Positions 31,484 through 32,846 of a DNA stretch of 32,846 nucleotides are shown in pieces (within the stretch, counting starts at the first letter, position 1; every line of letters starts with the position of its first letter). Where the stretch lies: NCBI GenBank assembly GCA_903915125.1, contig CAIWRR010000116.1, positions 1 through 32,846 on the forward strand, written 5' to 3'. This DNA is from Candidatus Firestoneibacteriota bacterium. GTDB lineage: Bacteria; Oederibacteriota; D2-FULL-39-29; CAIOVX01. The notes beneath the pieces were generated by a model. The model was not told the origin of the DNA and searched no databases. It saw nothing but the letters and a program-made list of their open reading frames with translations. A program made the position numbers and the translations under genes.

Positions 31484-32450
31484 CCCCGGTTACCGCCTTC
31501 TTAACTGTGCCGTCCGCAAGCCTTACAAGGAGAGCGCAATCTCCGTCAATATCTTCGGCGATTCCCTCAACAAACCCGCTTCCGGAGTGTATTTTAACCT
31601 TCCTTCCGAGTGTCGCGCATTTCCGTTTCCATTTCCTTATTATCGGCTCCGGTCCTTCCTGTTTGAAAAGCTCGTAATACTCCTCCAGGCTCTTTAGCGT
31701 TTCCGCCAGCAGCTTCACCCTTTGCACGTCTCTCTTCAATTCTATTTTCAGCGAGGTGGCCCTCCCGCGGACAGAATCCGGAAGGTCGTTCTTTGAAAGA
31801 TTAACATTAATACCTATTCCGATTATGAGGTAGTTTACAATATCCATCTCCGCCTTCATCTCGGTCAATATTCCGCAGAGCTTTTTTCCGTGAAACATTA
31901 CGTCGTTTGGCCATTTGAGCTCCGCGTCCTCTCCGGTGACCTTCTTTATAGCGTCATGCACGGACAGTCCTGCGATGAAAGTGAGTTTGGGAGAATGGTA
32001 AGGGCTTATTTTCGGCCGGAGTATCACCGAGAACCAAAGACCTGACCTCTCCGGCGAAAACCAGGTCCTTCCAAGCCGTCCTTTGCCCGCGGTCTGTTTT
32101 TCCGCGGTAACCACCGTGCCTTCAGGAACTTCTTTTTCGGTAAGCCTGGCCGCCATATCATTTGTGGAACCAATCTCATTAAAACAGTAGAGTTCCCTGC
32201 CGACATATTTTGTGCCCAGGGCGTTCTCTATCTCCGCCGGAAGAAGCAGGTCAGGCACCGACTGCAGGCGGTAACCGAGGTTAGTGTGACTCTCGAACTC
32301 GTAGCCCTGATCCATCAGCGAATGAATATGCTTCCAGATAGCGGTCCTGCTGACCTTAAACTTTTTACTGAGAGCTTCGCCGGAGAGGTACTTTTCCCCG
32401 GAAGTTCTTAGCAGCGAGAGTATTTCTTCTTCCGCCCCGCCTTTTCTCAC
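31473..32450 (-). CDS. birA: Bifunctional biotin-protein ligase and biotin operon repressor BirA
   Basis: This enzyme attaches biotin to carboxylase carrier proteins. An N-terminal winged helix (LSGEALSKKFKVSRTAIWKHI, about 17-37, with GYRL wing) makes it a likely DNA-binding repressor. The ligase domain has STNDMA, TAGKGRLGRTW and WPNDVMFHGKKLCGILTE, then the C-terminal SH3-like domain. The 325-residue length is typical of the bifunctional form. The start is a GTG overlapping the previous stop (GTGA), with GGGGAG about 8 bases upstream. No biotin operator is obvious in this window. Confidence 0.94.
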   Translation of the reverse strand: MRKGGAEEEILSLLRTSGEKYLSGEALSKKFKVSRTAIWKHIHSLMDQGYEFESHTNLGYRLQSVPDLLLPAEIENALGTKYVGRELYCFNEIGSTNDMAARLTEKEVPEGTVVTAEKQTAGKGRLGRTWFSPERSGLWFSVILRPKISPYHSPKLTFIAGLSVHDAIKKVTGEDAELKWPNDVMFHGKKLCGILTEMKAEMDIVNYLIIGIGINVNLSKNDLPDSVRGRATSLKIELKRDVQRVKLLAETLKSLEEYYELFKQEGPEPIIRKWKRKCATLGRKVKIHSGSGFVEGIAEDIDGDCALLVRLADGTVKKAVTGDVN

Positions 32451-32707
32451 GCCTTGATCTCCCCGAATTGCTCTTCGTATTTCCTGATGTTGTCCGCGAG
32501 CGCGGCGGCAAAATTCTTCATATGGGAAGGCGAGGTTATTATCCTGGCGCTGACCTTGTTTTTGCTCTGTTGCGGCAGGACAAAGGCGAAATCTATCATG
32601 AACTCCGCGGGAGTATGAGCGATTGCCGCAAAATTGGCGTACATGCCCCTGGCTGTTGCTTCATCTATGTCCAGGTTTATAGGTGAATTTCCGTTGCCTC
32701 CTGCCAT
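32447..32707 (-). CDS. DUF3467-family small protein
   Basis: This protein of 86 residues matches the DUF3467 pattern: INLDIDEATARGMYANFAAI, then EFMIDFAFVLP, ARIITSPSHMKNF and a helical end. Function of the family is unknown. AGGAGG precedes the ATG. Its stop overlaps the birA GTG, so the two are translationally coupled. It is the first gene of the long operon that runs down to trxA. Confidence 0.88.
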   Translation of the reverse strand: MAGGNGNSPINLDIDEATARGMYANFAAIAHTPAEFMIDFAFVLPQQSKNKVSARIITSPSHMKNFAAALADNIRKYEEQFGEIKA

Positions 32708-32805
32708 AATGCCTCCTGAATAGTTTTTGGGCCTTAAACTTAGACAGCCCTTTGTCTGTTAATTTTCCAGATTTCCCTAACCTGTTCCCCGCCGGACACA
32801 TAGAC

Positions 32806-32833
32806 ATTATCATATAAATTGACGGTAGTGCAA
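32806..32833 (-). promoter_or_regulatory. Candidate promoter for the DUF3467-birA-coaX-nfeD operon
   Basis: On the minus strand TTGCAC (32828-32833), a 16-base spacer and GATAAT (32806-32811) lie about 100 bases before the DUF3467 start. Alternative readings (TTGTTG with TATGAT) overlap it. The leader between it and the gene shows no clear hairpin. Confidence 0.4.
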
Positions 32834-32846
32834 CAATGGCTTGGCA

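Overview
This window holds about 29 protein-coding genes, and every one is on the minus strand. Transcription therefore runs from high to low coordinates. I recognise no tRNA, rRNA, CRISPR array, transposase or phage gene. The content points to a free-living Gram-negative (diderm) bacterium: a type II secretion system (T2SS) with an outer-membrane secretin, a PorV/PorQ-like outer-membrane protein, lipoproteins, an HtrA periplasmic protease and a Spy-like periplasmic protein. Endonuclease Q, a GH57 branching enzyme next to a DUF4912 protein, DUF1015, DUF3467 and degenerate A/T-rich intergenic repeats all occur together here. That mix suggests an uncultivated candidate phylum of the Omnitrophota/Elusimicrobiota/Firestonebacteria kind. 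The placement is inference, not a measurement.

Layout in transcription order. (1) 32.7-27.4 kb: DUF3467, birA, coaX, nfeD, SPFH/stomatin, a DUF4398-like lipoprotein and trxA. The genes are tightly spaced or overlapping, and the run ends in a Rho-independent terminator. (2) 27.35-22.06 kb: a DUF1015 gene whose ribosome-binding site abuts that terminator, then the endonuclease Q, DUF4912 and GH57 operon. (3) 21.9-19.9 kb: ligA with its own terminator. (4) 19.8-18.96 kb: a PorV/PorQ-like protein. (5) 18.9-17.4 kb: ECF sigma factor, anti-sigma factor and DUF2752, behind a good sigma-70-type promoter. (6) 17.25-13.49 kb: lepB, a second ECF sigma factor, a second anti-sigma factor and htrA, ending in a strong terminator. 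This reads as an envelope-stress unit. (7) 13.4-11.2 kb: a large lipoprotein with 13 Asp-box (BNR) repeats and its own promoter. (8) 10.9-0.18 kb: the T2SS operon gspE-F-G-H-I-J-K-L-M-D, closed by a Spy/LTxxQ-type periplasmic protein.

The genes form a coherent envelope-biogenesis neighbourhood. Signal peptidase I, HtrA and two membrane-anchored anti-sigma factors sit directly upstream of the secretion machine. The BNR lipoprotein is a plausible cargo or surface partner. The T2SS set lacks gspC and the prepilin peptidase gspO, and GspM carries an unusual C-terminal extension.

The least explained structure is a family of intergenic palindromes built from short tandem units. Three copies use a 9-bp unit (consensus CGTTAYAAA) and one compound copy uses 7-bp units (AAATCAC-like). 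Each lies within a few bases of the stop codon of the gene upstream of it, and two fall inside the T2SS operon. Also notable: two paralogous-looking sigma/anti-sigma pairs with the same 11-bp overlap; two terminators whose U-tracts abut the Shine-Dalgarno of the next gene; and Asp-to-Asn changes in signature motifs of endonuclease Q and CoaX. No gene-free stretch exceeds 300 bases. The largest (10894-11164, 5916-6175, 1-176 and 21892-22056) are covered below, except the last, in which I see nothing I can name.
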